Shown here: piece by piece, positions 42,723 to 51,597 of the stretch
Position numbering within the stretch: the stretch's first letter is position 1
Layout: each line of letters opens with the position of its first letter
NCBI RefSeq assembly: GCF_025195125.1
Contig: NZ_JAMGSL010000010.1
Span: forward strand, 100,157 to 164,156
DNA from: Streptomyces sp. Je 1-79
Lineage (GTDB): Bacteria > Actinomycetota > Actinomycetes > Streptomycetales > Streptomycetaceae
Direction: 5' to 3'
Length of the DNA: 64,000 bases
The notes under the pieces: generated by a model
Seen by the model: the letters and a program-made list of their open reading frames with translations, nothing else
Databases searched by the model: none
What the model was told of the DNA's origin: nothing
Made by a program: the position numbers and the translations under genes

Positions 42723-42783
42723 GGGATGTGAGGTTCTCCGGGTCAGTGCCACCACCCGCGGCGAGCCGGGGTGCGGGCAAGAT

Positions 42784-43005
42784 CTACTTGTACCGGTAGA
42801 CGATCCGGCCACGCGTCAGGTCGTACGGGGAGAGCTCCACGACGACCCGGTCGTCCGGAAGGATTCGGATGTAGTGCATCCGCATCTTGCCGGAGATGTG
42901 CGCGAGGACCTTGTGACCGTTCTGGAGCTCCACCTTGAACATGGCGTTCGGGAGGGACTCGATCACGGTGCCCTCGATTTCGATGGCACCTTGCTTCTTG
43001 GCCAC
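42784..43005 (-). CDS. infA: Translation initiation factor IF-1
   Basis: 73 residues, an S1-type OB fold that occupies the 30S A site during initiation: MAKKQGAIEIEGTVIESLPN, VELQNGHKVLAHISGKMRMH, IRILPDDRVVVELSPYDLTR. GTG 43005, read with GAAGC/AAGG upstream; the longer frame is not used because the family start is AKKQG. Confidence 0.96.
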   Translation of the reverse strand: MAKKQGAIEIEGTVIESLPNAMFKVELQNGHKVLAHISGKMRMHYIRILPDDRVVVELSPYDLTRGRIVYRYK

Positions 43006-43186
43006 GCTTCGCCTTTCGAATCGGCTACCTTGATCGACTCTCGATCCGCGTGCAGACACACGGGTACACGAGAGCCGACGCATCAGTCTACGTCAGGCCT
43101 CCGGAAAAGACGAATCCGGGAAGTTTGCCCACCCGCGAAGATCCTTACGCAACCAGCCACGCCGTAGGTTTCCCGTACGGGGCCGC

Positions 43187-44023
43187 CTAGCCCAGCGGGT
43201 CCGGGGCCGCCACCACGCCCAGCTCGGCCAGCTTCGCCCTGCCGCAGTCGGGGGCCGTCAGGACCAGGGGGCCCTCCTCCGTCACGGCGACGGAGTGCTC
43301 CCAGTGGGAGGACCAGGTGCCGTCCGTGGAGACGACGGTCCAGTCGTCCGCCAGGACCTCCGTGCGCGGCGTACCGAGCGAGACCATCGGCTCGATCGCC
43401 AGGCAGAGGCCGGGGACCAGCTTCGGGCCCTTGCCGCGCTTGCGGGAGACGTAGTTCAGCAGGTGCGGGTCCATGTGCATCTCGGTGCCGATGCCGTGGC
43501 CGCCGTAGTCCTCGACGATGCCGTACTTGCCGCCGCCCGGCTTCGGCTGCCGGCGGATGTACGTCTCGATCGCCCGCGAGACGTCCACGAGCCGGTTGCC
43601 GTTCTTCATCGCGGCGATGCCGGCCCACATCGACTCCTCGGTCACCCGCGAGAGCTCGATCAGCTCCGGGGCGTGACCCGTGCCCACGAACGCCGTGTAC
43701 GCCGCGTCGCCGTGCCAGCCGTCGACGATCGCGCCGGCGTCGATGGAGATGATGTCGCCGTCCTTGAGGACGGTCTTCTCGTCCGGGATGCCGTGGACCA
43801 CGACCTCGTTCACCGAGGTGCAGATCGTCGCGGGGAAGCCGCCGTACCCGAGGAAGTTCGACTTCGCCCCGTGGTCCGCGATCACCTTCCGCGCGACCTC
43901 GTCCAGGTCCTTCGTCGTGGCGCCCGGCACGGCCGCCTCACGGGTCGCCGCGTGGATGGCGGCCACGACCAGCCCCGCCTCACGCATCTTCGCGATCTGC
44001 TCGGGGGTCTTGATCTGCACCAT
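43187..44023 (-). CDS. map: Methionine aminopeptidase, type I
   Basis: 278 residues, the pita-bread fold enzyme that removes the initiator Met. Metal ligands are visible in ISIDAGAIVDGWHGDAAYT, GGHGIGTEMHMDPH, CLAIEPMVSLGT and the late Glu in VAVTEEGPLVLTA. Lies between infA and adk, as in S. coelicolor. Confidence 0.96.
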   Translation of the reverse strand: MVQIKTPEQIAKMREAGLVVAAIHAATREAAVPGATTKDLDEVARKVIADHGAKSNFLGYGGFPATICTSVNEVVVHGIPDEKTVLKDGDIISIDAGAIVDGWHGDAAYTAFVGTGHAPELIELSRVTEESMWAGIAAMKNGNRLVDVSRAIETYIRRQPKPGGGKYGIVEDYGGHGIGTEMHMDPHLLNYVSRKRGKGPKLVPGLCLAIEPMVSLGTPRTEVLADDWTVVSTDGTWSSHWEHSVAVTEEGPLVLTAPDCGRAKLAELGVVAAPDPLG

Positions 44024-44119
44024 CGTGACGGGGGCCTTTCCTACGAGTACACGGGACAGAACAACGATACGGCCGCGGCGCCCCCCAGGGGCACCGCGGC
44101 CGTGTCGAACGAACCGTGG

Positions 44120-44767
44120 TTACTTCTTGAGCGCGGCCATCGCCTTGGCGGTGACCTCCTCCACCTTGCCGAGCGCCGAGATCGTCACGACCAGGTTCTG
44201 CGCCCGGTAGTAGTCGATGATCGGCTCGGTCTGCGTGTGGTAGACCTCCAGGCGCTTGCGGACGGTCTCCTCGGAGTCGTCCGGGCGCTGGTAGAGCTCG
44301 CCGCCGCAGACGTCGCAGACGCCCTCGGCCTTCGGCTGGTTGTACATCACGTGGAAGACGTGAGCGCTGTCGTTGCGGCAGGTGCGACGACCCGCGATCC
44401 GCTTCACGACCTCGTCCTCGGGGACCTCCAGGTCCAGGACCGCGTCCAGCTGCATGTCCTCGGCCTTGAGGACCACATCCAGCGCCTCGGCCTGGGCCAC
44501 GTTCCGCGGGAAGCCGTCGAGCAGGAAGCCGTTGACGGCGTCGGCCTGCTCCATGCGGTCCTTGGCCATCCCGATGGTCACCTCGTCCGGCACGAGGTCG
44601 CCGGCGTCCATGTACGCCTTGGCCTTCATGCCCAGCTCCGTGCCCTTCGAGATGTTGGCACGGAAGAGGTCACCGGTGGAGATGTGCGGAATACCCAGGT
44701 TCTTGGCAAGGAACGCAGCCTGCGTACCCTTGCCGGCCCCGGGCGGTCCGACGAGGACGATTCGCAT
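44120..44767 (-). CDS. adk: Adenylate kinase
   Basis: 215 residues. P-loop MRIVLVGPPGAGKGTQAAFL; NMP-binding IPHISTGDLFRANI; the lid has four Cys-like positions (RRTCRNDSAHVF, GVCDVCGGELYQRPDDSEET), consistent with a zinc lid. It interconverts ATP, AMP and ADP. ATG 44767 overlaps the secY stop as TGATG. Confidence 0.97.
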   Translation of the reverse strand: MRIVLVGPPGAGKGTQAAFLAKNLGIPHISTGDLFRANISKGTELGMKAKAYMDAGDLVPDEVTIGMAKDRMEQADAVNGFLLDGFPRNVAQAEALDVVLKAEDMQLDAVLDLEVPEDEVVKRIAGRRTCRNDSAHVFHVMYNQPKAEGVCDVCGGELYQRPDDSEETVRKRLEVYHTQTEPIIDYYRAQNLVVTISALGKVEEVTAKAMAALKK

Positions 44768-46086
44768 CAGCGGAGGAACCCTTCGTAATTGCGCTGCTGG
44801 AGCTGGCTCTCGATCTGCTTCACGGTCTCCAGCCCCACACCCACGATGATGAGGATGCTCGTCCCGCCGAAGGGGAAGTTGGCATTGGCACCGCCGAAGC
44901 CTGCCAACGCCATCGTCGGCACAAGAGCGATCAGACCCAGATACAGCGAGCCCGGCCAAGTGATCCGGTTGAGCACGTAGCTCAGATACTCGGCAGTAGG
45001 TCGACCAGCCCGGATACCCGGGATGAAGCCACCATACTTCTTCATGTTGTCCGCGACTTCCTCGGGGTTGAACGAGATCGCCACGTAGAAGAAGGCGAAG
45101 AACACGATCAGGAGGAAGTACGTAGCGATGTAGTAGGGGTGGTCACCCTTGACGAAGTGGGCTTCGATCCAGGTCTTCCACCCTGCGGTGGAGCTGGAGA
45201 ACTGGGCGATCAAGGCCGGGATGTAGAGCAGCGACGAGGCGAAGATGACAGGAATCACACCTGCCTGGTTCACCTTGAGCGGGATATAAGTGGACGTTCC
45301 GCCGTAGGACCTGCGACCGATCATCCGCTTCGCGTACTGCACCGGGATGCGGCGCTGGGCCTGCTCGACGAAGACGACGAGACCGACCATCGCGAACCCG
45401 ACGAGGATCACGGTGCCGAACTCGATCCAGCCGTCGGCCAGGTCACCCTCGACCTTGATCTTCCACAGCGCGCCCGGGAAGCCGGCGGCGATCGAGATGA
45501 ACATCAGGATCGACATGCCGTTGCCGATGCCGCGGTCGGTGATGAGCTCACCGAGCCACATCACGACGGCGGTGCCGGCGGTCATCGTGATGACCATCGT
45601 GGCGATGGTGAAGATCGACGGGTCCGGGACGACCTGGTTGGCCACCGTGCAGCCGCTGAACAGCGCACCGCTCTTGGCCGTGGCGACGAGACCGGTGCCC
45701 TGGAGGACGGCGAGGGCGATCGTCAGATAACGCGTGTACTGCGTGATCTTCGCGGTGCCCGACTGCCCTTCCTTCTTCAGGGCTTCCAGACGCGGGATCA
45801 CGACGGTCAGCAGCTGCAGGATGATGCTCGCCGTGATGTACGGCATGATGCCGAGCGCGAAGATGGTGATCTGCAGCAGCGCCCCGCCACTGAACATGTT
45901 CACCAGGCCGAACAGGGAGTTGTTGCCCTGGCTCGCCTGGTCCACACACTGCTGCACGGCCTGGTAGCTGACACCGGGGACGGGGATGTGTGCCCCGAGC
46001 CGGTACAGCACGATGATGCCGAGCGTGAAGAGCAGCTTCTTGCGCAGGTCGGGCGTCTTGAACGCCCGGGCGAACGCGGTAAGCAC
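44767..46086 (-). CDS. secY: Preprotein translocase subunit SecY
   Basis: 439 residues, ten membrane segments of the protein-conducting channel (VLTAFARAFKTPDLRKKLLF, MPYITASIILQLLTVVIPRL, GVIPVIFASSLLYIPALIAQ). GTG 46086 with GGAGG upstream; the frame extends farther but the family start is here. A long non-coding gap and the rplO terminator upstream show that secY-adk has its own promoter. Confidence 0.97.
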   Translation of the reverse strand: MLTAFARAFKTPDLRKKLLFTLGIIVLYRLGAHIPVPGVSYQAVQQCVDQASQGNNSLFGLVNMFSGGALLQITIFALGIMPYITASIILQLLTVVIPRLEALKKEGQSGTAKITQYTRYLTIALAVLQGTGLVATAKSGALFSGCTVANQVVPDPSIFTIATMVITMTAGTAVVMWLGELITDRGIGNGMSILMFISIAAGFPGALWKIKVEGDLADGWIEFGTVILVGFAMVGLVVFVEQAQRRIPVQYAKRMIGRRSYGGTSTYIPLKVNQAGVIPVIFASSLLYIPALIAQFSSSTAGWKTWIEAHFVKGDHPYYIATYFLLIVFFAFFYVAISFNPEEVADNMKKYGGFIPGIRAGRPTAEYLSYVLNRITWPGSLYLGLIALVPTMALAGFGGANANFPFGGTSILIIVGVGLETVKQIESQLQQRNYEGFLR

Positions 46087-46710
46087 GGTGCCTCCTGCGA
46101 CCCCCGCGTTACGCGCGTGAGGGTGACGGTTTGAATGTGAGCAGTTACAGAACACGGCAGCCGCACGCCTGAAGCGCAGACTGCCGGGGAAGCTAACAGG
46201 CGCTACCATACCCGCCCCCACAGCCAGCGGGAAACGTCTCCGAGGCACGTCAGCGCCTGTCGACGGCGGACGGCGCCCCGGGGCGTGGACAACCGACTTC
46301 CGCCGGGCGCGCATCCGGACCGGGAGACGTGACGACACACCATCCCGACCTCGGAAAACTGTTCGAGCGGTACCGCGAACGGCAGGCCGGAACCACGCGC
46401 TCGCCCTCGCGGACGCACCCCTGGGCGACGCTCCCCGCACCGGCCGTGACCAGGGCATGTGTGCCACGGCGGCCGGCCGCGCTCCCGGCCGGCCTCCCCG
46501 ACGCGGAGCGGAGCACGGGGGACGACGGCCGTCTCGACCGAGCCGGACGCGCCGTTTCTCGTAAGGCCGAAGGGGAACCTCAGGGTCCGGACTCGTGCCG
46601 GGCTCTCCAGCGTCGCCGCCGGACCGCCTTACCCCACGGATCGGTCAAAAAAAGCCTGGCCGGCTCCCCCGAGGGGGAGCCGGCCAGGCTCAGTGTTGTC
46701 AGGCCGAGAC
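46087..46710. other. secY upstream region (about 620 bases, no gene)
   Basis: No convincing gene. ACCATA at 46205-46210 (TATGGT on the minus strand) with a weak TTCCCG 17 bases upstream could be the secY promoter, giving a leader of about 110 bases. A plus-strand frame from 46329 begins VTTHHPDLGKLFERYRERQ but loses gene-like composition and runs through the rplO terminator, so it is not called. Confidence 0.55.
46653..46690 (-). terminator. Strong intrinsic terminator after rplO
   Basis: 18-bp perfect stem AGCCTGGCCGGCTCCCCC / GGGGGAGCCGGCCAGGCT, 2-base loop, followed in the coding direction by seven T. This is a canonical rho-independent terminator, unusually good for Streptomyces, and it marks the end of the spc segment. 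Confidence 0.95.
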
Positions 46711-47166
46711 TCAGACGAGCTCGGTGACGGTGCCGCCGGCAGCGGCGATCTTCTCCTTGGCGGAGCCGGAGACGGCGTCAACCGTCACCTGCAGCGCCAC
46801 GGAGATCTCGCCGGCGCCGAGCACCTTGACGAGGCTGTTCTTGCGCACCGCGCCCTTGGCGACCAGGTCGGCCACCGTGACCTCTCCACCCTCGGGGTAG
46901 AGAGCGCCGAGCTTCTCCAGGTTCACGACCTGGTACTCGGTGCGGAACGGGTTCTTGAAGCCCTTGAGCTTCGGCAGACGCATGTGGAGGGGCATCTGCC
47001 CACCCTCGAAGCGCTGCGGAACCTGGTAACGGGCCTTCGTGCCCTTGGTACCACGACCGGCCGTCTTACCCTTCGACGCCTCACCACGACCCACACGGGT
47101 CTTGGCGGTCTTGGCGCCCGGGGCGGGACGGAGGTTGTGGACCTTCAGCGGGTTGTTCTCCGCCAT
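46711..47166 (-). CDS. rplO: 50S ribosomal protein L15
   Basis: 151 residues: NPLKVHNLRPAPGAKTAKTR, VGRGEASKGKTAGRGTKGTK, QVPQRFEGGQMPLHMRLPKL. Last gene of the spc segment, one base before the stop of rpmD and followed by a T-tailed terminator. Confidence 0.97.
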   Translation of the reverse strand: MAENNPLKVHNLRPAPGAKTAKTRVGRGEASKGKTAGRGTKGTKARYQVPQRFEGGQMPLHMRLPKLKGFKNPFRTEYQVVNLEKLGALYPEGGEVTVADLVAKGAVRKNSLVKVLGAGEISVALQVTVDAVSGSAKEKIAAAGGTVTELV

Positions 47167-47167
47167 G

Positions 47168-47350
47168 TCAGTCGACCTCCTCGACCGTCACGAGGTGGCG
47201 GACGGTGTGCACCATTCCGCGGAACTCGGGGCGGTCCTCCTTGACGACCACGTCGTTCAGGCGCTTGAGCCCGAGCGAACGCAGAGTGTCGCGGTGGTTC
47301 TGCTTGCTGCCGATGTACGACTTCGTCTGCGTGATCTTGAGGCGAGCCAT
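47168..47350 (-). CDS. rpmD: 50S ribosomal protein L30
   Basis: 60 residues: MARLKITQTKSYIGSKQNHR, TLRSLGLKRLNDVVVKEDRP. Short bacterial form. Its ATG overlaps the rpsE stop as TAATG. Confidence 0.96.
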   Translation of the reverse strand: MARLKITQTKSYIGSKQNHRDTLRSLGLKRLNDVVVKEDRPEFRGMVHTVRHLVTVEEVD

Positions 47351-47952
47351 TACGCACCCGCTCCCGCACGTGCACGAAGCAGAGCCGCGGGGGCGACGTC
47401 CTCGAGGGGCAGACCACGGCGAGCCGCGATCTCCTCGGGACGCTGCAGGCCCTTCAGGGCCTCCACGGTCGCGTGCACGATGTTGATCGCGTTGTCGGAG
47501 CCGAGCGACTTCGACAGGATGTCGTGAACGCCGGCGCACTCGAGCACGGCACGCACCGGGCCACCGGCGATAACACCGGTACCGGGGGAAGCCGGCTTGA
47601 GCAGGACGACGCCCGCGGCCTTCTCGCCCTGGATCGGGTGAGGGATGGTGCCCTGGATGCGCGGAACCTTGAAGAAGTTCTTCTTGGCTTCCTCGACACC
47701 CTTGGCGATGGCCGCGGGAACTTCCTTGGCCTTGCCGTAACCGACACCTACGGTGCCGTCACCGTCACCCACCACGACCAGCGCGGTGAAGGAGAAACGA
47801 CGACCACCCTTGACAACCTTGGCGACGCGGTTGATCGCGACAACGCGCTCAACGTACGCGGTCTTCTCGGCGGCAGCGCCACCGTCGCGGCCCTTCCGGT
47901 CCCGCCGCTCGCCGCCACCGGCACCGCTTCCGCGGCGCTGGGGTCCAGCCAT
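47350..47952 (-). CDS. rpsE: 30S ribosomal protein S5
   Basis: 200 residues. Gly/Arg-rich head (GSGAGGGERRDRKGRDGG), then RVVAINRVAKVVKGGRRFSF and GVGYGKAKEVPAAIAKGVEE. S5 guards decoding fidelity at the 30S mRNA entry; the GGPVRAVLECAGVHDIL stretch is the second half of the fold. Confidence 0.97.
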   Translation of the reverse strand: MAGPQRRGSGAGGGERRDRKGRDGGAAAEKTAYVERVVAINRVAKVVKGGRRFSFTALVVVGDGDGTVGVGYGKAKEVPAAIAKGVEEAKKNFFKVPRIQGTIPHPIQGEKAAGVVLLKPASPGTGVIAGGPVRAVLECAGVHDILSKSLGSDNAINIVHATVEALKGLQRPEEIAARRGLPLEDVAPAALLRARAGAGA

Positions 47953-47998
47953 TGGATTTACCTCTCTCTGTTACGTCCGTTAGTCCCGGAACCGGGGC

Positions 47999-48382
47999 TT
48001 AGAACTTCAGCCCGGCTTCGCGGGCGGCGTCAGCCAGAGCGGCAATGCGCCCGGCGTACCTGTTGCCACCACGGTCGAACACGACAGCCTCGACACCAGC
48101 GGCCTTGGCGCGCTCGGCTACGAGAGCGCCGACCTGCTTGGCCTGCGCGGACTTGTCACCCTCGCCACCACGGATCGACGCGTCCAGGTTCGACGCGGAC
48201 GCAAGGGTGTGACCCTTGAGGTCGTCGATGACCTGAGCGGTGATACCGCGGTTGGAACGCGTCACGACGAGGCGCGGACGCTCCGCCGTACCCGACACGT
48301 TCTTGCGGATGCGGATGTGACGGCGGGCCTTAGCAGCACGCTTGTAAGCGTCGCCCTTGGCGATCTTCACACCGTATGCCAT
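47999..48382 (-). CDS. rplR: 50S ribosomal protein L18
   Basis: 127 residues: MAYGVKIAKGDAYKRAAKAR, HIRIRKNVSGTAERPRLVVT, VVFDRGGNRYAGRIAALADA. Binds 5S rRNA. Three bases from rplF. Confidence 0.97.
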   Translation of the reverse strand: MAYGVKIAKGDAYKRAAKARRHIRIRKNVSGTAERPRLVVTRSNRGITAQVIDDLKGHTLASASNLDASIRGGEGDKSAQAKQVGALVAERAKAAGVEAVVFDRGGNRYAGRIAALADAAREAGLKF

Positions 48383-48385
48383 GGC

Positions 48386-48925
48386 TTACTTACCAGCCTT
48401 TCCGACCTTGCGGCGGATGACCTCGCCGGCGTACTTGACGCCCTTGGCCTTGTACGGGTCGGGCTTCCGCAGCTTGCGGATGTTCGCCGCGACCTCGCCG
48501 ACCTTCTGCTTGTCGATGCCCTCGACCGAGAACTTGGTCGGCGACTCGACCTTGAAGGAGATGCCCTCGGGCGCCTCCACCAGGATCGGGTGGCTGTAGC
48601 CGAGCTGGAACTCCAGGTTGGAGCCCTTCGCGGCAACGCGGTAACCGACACCGCTGATCTCGAGCGCCTTCACGTAACCCTGGGTCACACCGGTGATCAT
48701 GTTGGCCACCAGCGTGCGGGACAGGCCGTGGAGGGCCTTGTTCTGACGCTCGTCGTTCGGACGGGTGACGTTGAGAACGCCGTCCTCGCCCTTAACGATC
48801 TCGATCGGCGCGGCAACGGTGTGGGTCAGGGTGCCCTTGGAACCCTTGACCGTGACCGCGCGGCCCTCGATGGTGACGTCCACGCCGGCGGGAACCTGGA
48901 TAGGCAGCTTGCCAATACGCGACAT
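48386..48925 (-). CDS. rplF: 50S ribosomal protein L6
   Basis: 179 residues: MSRIGKLPIQVPAGVDVTIE, the duplicated fold with GVGYRVAAKGSNLEFQLGYS and RKPDPYKAKGVKYAGEVIRR near the C-terminus. It sits near the GTPase-associated site of the 50S. Confidence 0.97.
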   Translation of the reverse strand: MSRIGKLPIQVPAGVDVTIEGRAVTVKGSKGTLTHTVAAPIEIVKGEDGVLNVTRPNDERQNKALHGLSRTLVANMITGVTQGYVKALEISGVGYRVAAKGSNLEFQLGYSHPILVEAPEGISFKVESPTKFSVEGIDKQKVGEVAANIRKLRKPDPYKAKGVKYAGEVIRRKVGKAGK

Positions 48926-48946
48926 TAGCTATTCCTCCGTTCCCGA

Positions 48947-49345
48947 CTACCAGACGTAGGCGAGGACTTCCCCACCTACGCCCTTCTTGCCTGCCTGCTG
49001 GCCGGTCAGGAGACCGTGGGACGTGGAGATGATCGCCACGCCCAGGCCGCCGAGAACCTTCGGCAGGTTGGTGGACTTCGCGTAAACCCGGAGGCCCGGC
49101 TTCGAGATCCGCTTGATGCCCGCGATGGAGCGCTCACGGTTCGGACCGAACTTGAGCTCGAGGACGAGGTTCTTGCCGACCTCGGCGTCCTCGACCTTCC
49201 AGCCCGTGATGAAGCCCTCCTGCTGGAGGATTTCCGCGATGTGAGACTTGATCTTGCTGTGCGGCATCGCCACGGTGTCGTGGTACGCCGAGTTCGCGTT
49301 ACGCAGACGAGTCAGCATGTCCGCGATCGGATCAGTCATGGTCAT
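48947..49345 (-). CDS. rpsH: 30S ribosomal protein S8
   Basis: 132 residues: MTMTDPIADMLTRLRNANSA, HSKIKSHIAEILQQEGFITG, STSHGLLTGQQAGKKGVGGE. ATG 49345 gives the standard length; ATG 49339 is two codons later. S8 is the classic RNA-binding repressor of the spc operon in E. coli; whether that holds here is not visible. Confidence 0.96.
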   Translation of the reverse strand: MTMTDPIADMLTRLRNANSAYHDTVAMPHSKIKSHIAEILQQEGFITGWKVEDAEVGKNLVLELKFGPNRERSIAGIKRISKPGLRVYAKSTNLPKVLGGLGVAIISTSHGLLTGQQAGKKGVGGEVLAYVW

Positions 49346-49554
49346 GAATTGGCCTTCGGCCTCTCTCGCCGGGGTTTCCTGTATGCGCCATCCCTCTCCC
49401 CACACAGGGGCGGGACGGGTGCGGCGCGGGGACCTACGGCGTAGTAAGTCGTACGGGCGGCAGACGCCCAACCCTCCTAGCCTAAGCCATGGAGGGGTGG
49501 GCCTCTGCCAACCCTCTGCTTACCGAGAGACTCCGGAATCCCTTAAGTGGGGGA

Positions 49555-49740
49555 TTACCAGGAGCTCTTGGTCACGCCCGGCAGCTCGCCACGGTGAGCC
49601 ATCTCACGAAGGCACACGCGGCACAGGCCGAACTTGCGGTACACGGAGTGGGGACGACCACAGCGCTGGCAGCGCGTGTAGCCGCGCACGCCGAACTTGG
49701 GCTTGCGGGCAGCCTTCGCGATGAGAGCCTTCTTCGCCAT
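49555..49740 (-). CDS. rpsN: 30S ribosomal protein S14, type Z (zinc-binding)
   Basis: 61 residues, the short S14 form. The zinc ribbon is YTRCQRCGRPHSV and FGLCRVCLREMAHRGELPGV. A zinc-free longer form is usually encoded elsewhere in Streptomyces as a Zur target. About 190 bases separate it from rpsH. Confidence 0.97.
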   Translation of the reverse strand: MAKKALIAKAARKPKFGVRGYTRCQRCGRPHSVYRKFGLCRVCLREMAHRGELPGVTKSSW

Positions 49741-49745
49741 CTCGC

Positions 49746-50303
49746 TTACGCCTCCTTGAACGGGAAGCCGAGGTGACGGAGAAGGGCACGGCCCTCAGCG
49801 TCGTTGGTCGCCGTGGTCACCACGGTGATGTCCATACCCCGGACACGGTCGATCTTGTCCTGGTCGATCTCGTGGAACATGACCTGCTCCGTGAGACCGA
49901 AGGTGTAGTTGCCACGCCCGTCGAACTGCTTGGGGGACAGACCACGGAAGTCGCGGATGCGCGGAAGCGCGAGCGACAGGGTGCGGTCCAGGAACTCCCA
50001 CATGCGGTCGCCACGGAGGGTGACGTGCGCACCGATCGGCTGGCCCTCACGCAGCTTGAACTGCGCGATGGACTTCCGAGCCTTGGTGACGGCCGGCTTC
50101 TGACCGGTGATCGTGGTGAGGTCGCGGATGGCGCCCTCGATCAGCTTGGAGTCGCGGGCGGCGTCGCCCACACCCATGTTGACCACGACCTTGACGAGGC
50201 CGGGGATCTGCATGACGTTCTCGTAGGAGAACTCCTCACGCAGCTTGCCCGCGATCTCCTCGCGGTACTTCGTCTTGAGACGCGGAGTGGTGGTGGTAGC
50301 CAT
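49746..50303 (-). CDS. rplE: 50S ribosomal protein L5
   Basis: 185 residues: TTPRLKTKYREEIAGKLREE, VKVVVNMGVGDAARDSKLIE, ALLRHLGFPFKEA. Binds 5S rRNA in the central protuberance. ATG overlaps the rplX stop as TGATG. Confidence 0.97.
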   Translation of the reverse strand: MATTTTPRLKTKYREEIAGKLREEFSYENVMQIPGLVKVVVNMGVGDAARDSKLIEGAIRDLTTITGQKPAVTKARKSIAQFKLREGQPIGAHVTLRGDRMWEFLDRTLSLALPRIRDFRGLSPKQFDGRGNYTFGLTEQVMFHEIDQDKIDRVRGMDITVVTTATNDAEGRALLRHLGFPFKEA

Positions 50304-50614
50304 CAGATGTCCTCACCCGTCCGCTTGGCAACGCGGATCTTGTTGCCCTCGTCGTCGAAGCGGTAACCGACGCGCGTGACGACCTTCTTGCCGTCCTTCT
50401 CAACGACCAGCTGGACGTTGGAGACGTGGACCGGCGCCTCGGTCGTGACGATGCCACCGGCCTGCGACGGGCCGGCCTTGGTGTGCTTCTTGACCCGGTT
50501 GACACCCTCGACCAGAACACGGTTCTCGCGGGGGAAGGCCGTGATGACCTTGCCCTGCTTGCCCTTGTCCTTACCGGTGATGACCTGGACCAGGTCGCCC
50601 TTCTTGATCTTCAT
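50303..50614 (-). CDS. rplX: 50S ribosomal protein L24
   Basis: 103 residues with the KOW motif: MKIKKGDLVQVITGKDKGKQ, GKVITAFPRENRVLVEGVNR. An assembly initiator protein. Two bases after rplN. Confidence 0.97.
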   Translation of the reverse strand: MKIKKGDLVQVITGKDKGKQGKVITAFPRENRVLVEGVNRVKKHTKAGPSQAGGIVTTEAPVHVSNVQLVVEKDGKKVVTRVGYRFDDEGNKIRVAKRTGEDI

Positions 50615-50616
50615 GC

Positions 50617-50985
50617 TTACAGCACCTCCGGCGCGAGCGAGATGATCTTCATGAACTTCTTCTCGCGCAGCTCACGGCCCACCGGGCCGAAGATACGGGT
50701 GCCACGAGGGTCGCCGTCGTTCTTGAGAATGACAGCGGCGTTCTCGTCGAAGCGGATGTACGAGCCGTCCTGGCGGCGGCGCTCCTTGACGGTGCGAACG
50801 ATGACCGCCTTGACGACGTCACCCTTCTTCACGTTGCCACCGGGGATCGCGTCCTTGACGGTGGCGACGATGACGTCACCGATGCCCGCGTAGCGGCGAC
50901 CGGAACCACCGAGAACACGGATGCAAAGGATCTCCTTGGCACCAGTGTTGTCGGCGACACGCAGTCGCGACTCCTGCTGGATCAC
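50617..50985 (-). CDS. rplN: 50S ribosomal protein L14
   Basis: 122 residues: MIQQESRLRVADNTGAKEIL, IRVLGGSGRRYAGIGDVIVA, RGTRIFGPVGRELREKKFMK. Lies at the subunit interface. A 106-base gap separates it from rpsQ, the largest break inside the S10-spc run; the boundary between the S10 and spc operons of E. coli falls here. Confidence 0.97.
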   Translation of the reverse strand: MIQQESRLRVADNTGAKEILCIRVLGGSGRRYAGIGDVIVATVKDAIPGGNVKKGDVVKAVIVRTVKERRRQDGSYIRFDENAAVILKNDGDPRGTRIFGPVGRELREKKFMKIISLAPEVL

Positions 50986-51091
50986 GTCTATCTCCTGATT
51001 GTCTGCCGGTTCCCGGTGGGGGTCCGTCCCTTACGGAGCGGAACCCCCACCGAGCCTGGCGGAACTGACCTGAGGGAAACCCCTCAGGTGA

Positions 51092-51373
51092 TTACTTGGC
51101 CTTCTCGAGGATCTCGATGACGCGCCAGTGCTTCGTCGACGACAGCTTCCGGGTCTCCATCAGGAGGACGCGGTCGCCGACGCCGGCAGCGTTCTGCTCG
51201 TCGTGAGCCTTGAGCTTGTTCGTACGGCGGATGACCTTGCCGTACAGCGCGTGCTTGACGCGGTCCTCAACGGCGACGACGACGGTCTTGTCCATCTTGT
51301 CGCTGACGACCAGGCCCTCACGGACCTTGCGGGCGTTGCGCTCGGTCTTCTCAGTCACGTTGCTCTCGCTCAT
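51092..51373 (-). CDS. rpsQ: 30S ribosomal protein S17
   Basis: 93 residues: EKTERNARKVREGLVVSDKM, DKTVVVAVEDRVKHALYGKV. OB-fold, early 30S assembly. Its ATG shares a base with the rpmC stop. Confidence 0.97.
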   Translation of the reverse strand: MSESNVTEKTERNARKVREGLVVSDKMDKTVVVAVEDRVKHALYGKVIRRTNKLKAHDEQNAAGVGDRVLLMETRKLSSTKHWRVIEILEKAK

Positions 51374-51597
51374 CAGGCGCTCTCCACCGTCTCGATGCCC
51401 AGCTCGCGCTCACGCATCAGGGTGTAGATCCGGGCGATGTCCTTACGGACGGACTTGAGCCGACCGTGGTTCTCGAGCTGGCCCGTCGCCGCCTGGAAGC
51501 GGAGGTTGAACAGCTCTTCCTTGGCCTCGCGGAGCTTGGCGACAAGCTCCTCGTTGCCCAGCTCGCGCAGCTCGGACGCCTTGGTACCGGCGGTCAT
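51373..51597 (-). CDS. rpmC: 50S ribosomal protein L29
   Basis: 74 residues: MTAGTKASELRELGNEELVA, LREAKEELFNLRFQAATGQL. Two long helices near the tunnel exit. ATG 51597 shares the A with the rplP stop (TGATG); a GTG one codon earlier is possible. Confidence 0.96.
   Translation of the reverse strand: MTAGTKASELRELGNEELVAKLREAKEELFNLRFQAATGQLENHGRLKSVRKDIARIYTLMRERELGIETVESA

Noticed and set aside
46329..46727. Plus-strand frame beginning VTTHHPDLGKLFERYRERQ upstream of secY
   Set aside because: The first 20 residues look gene-like, but the rest is Arg/Pro/Ala-rich without a domain, and the frame continues through the rplO terminator into rplO. No fitting ribosome-binding site was seen.
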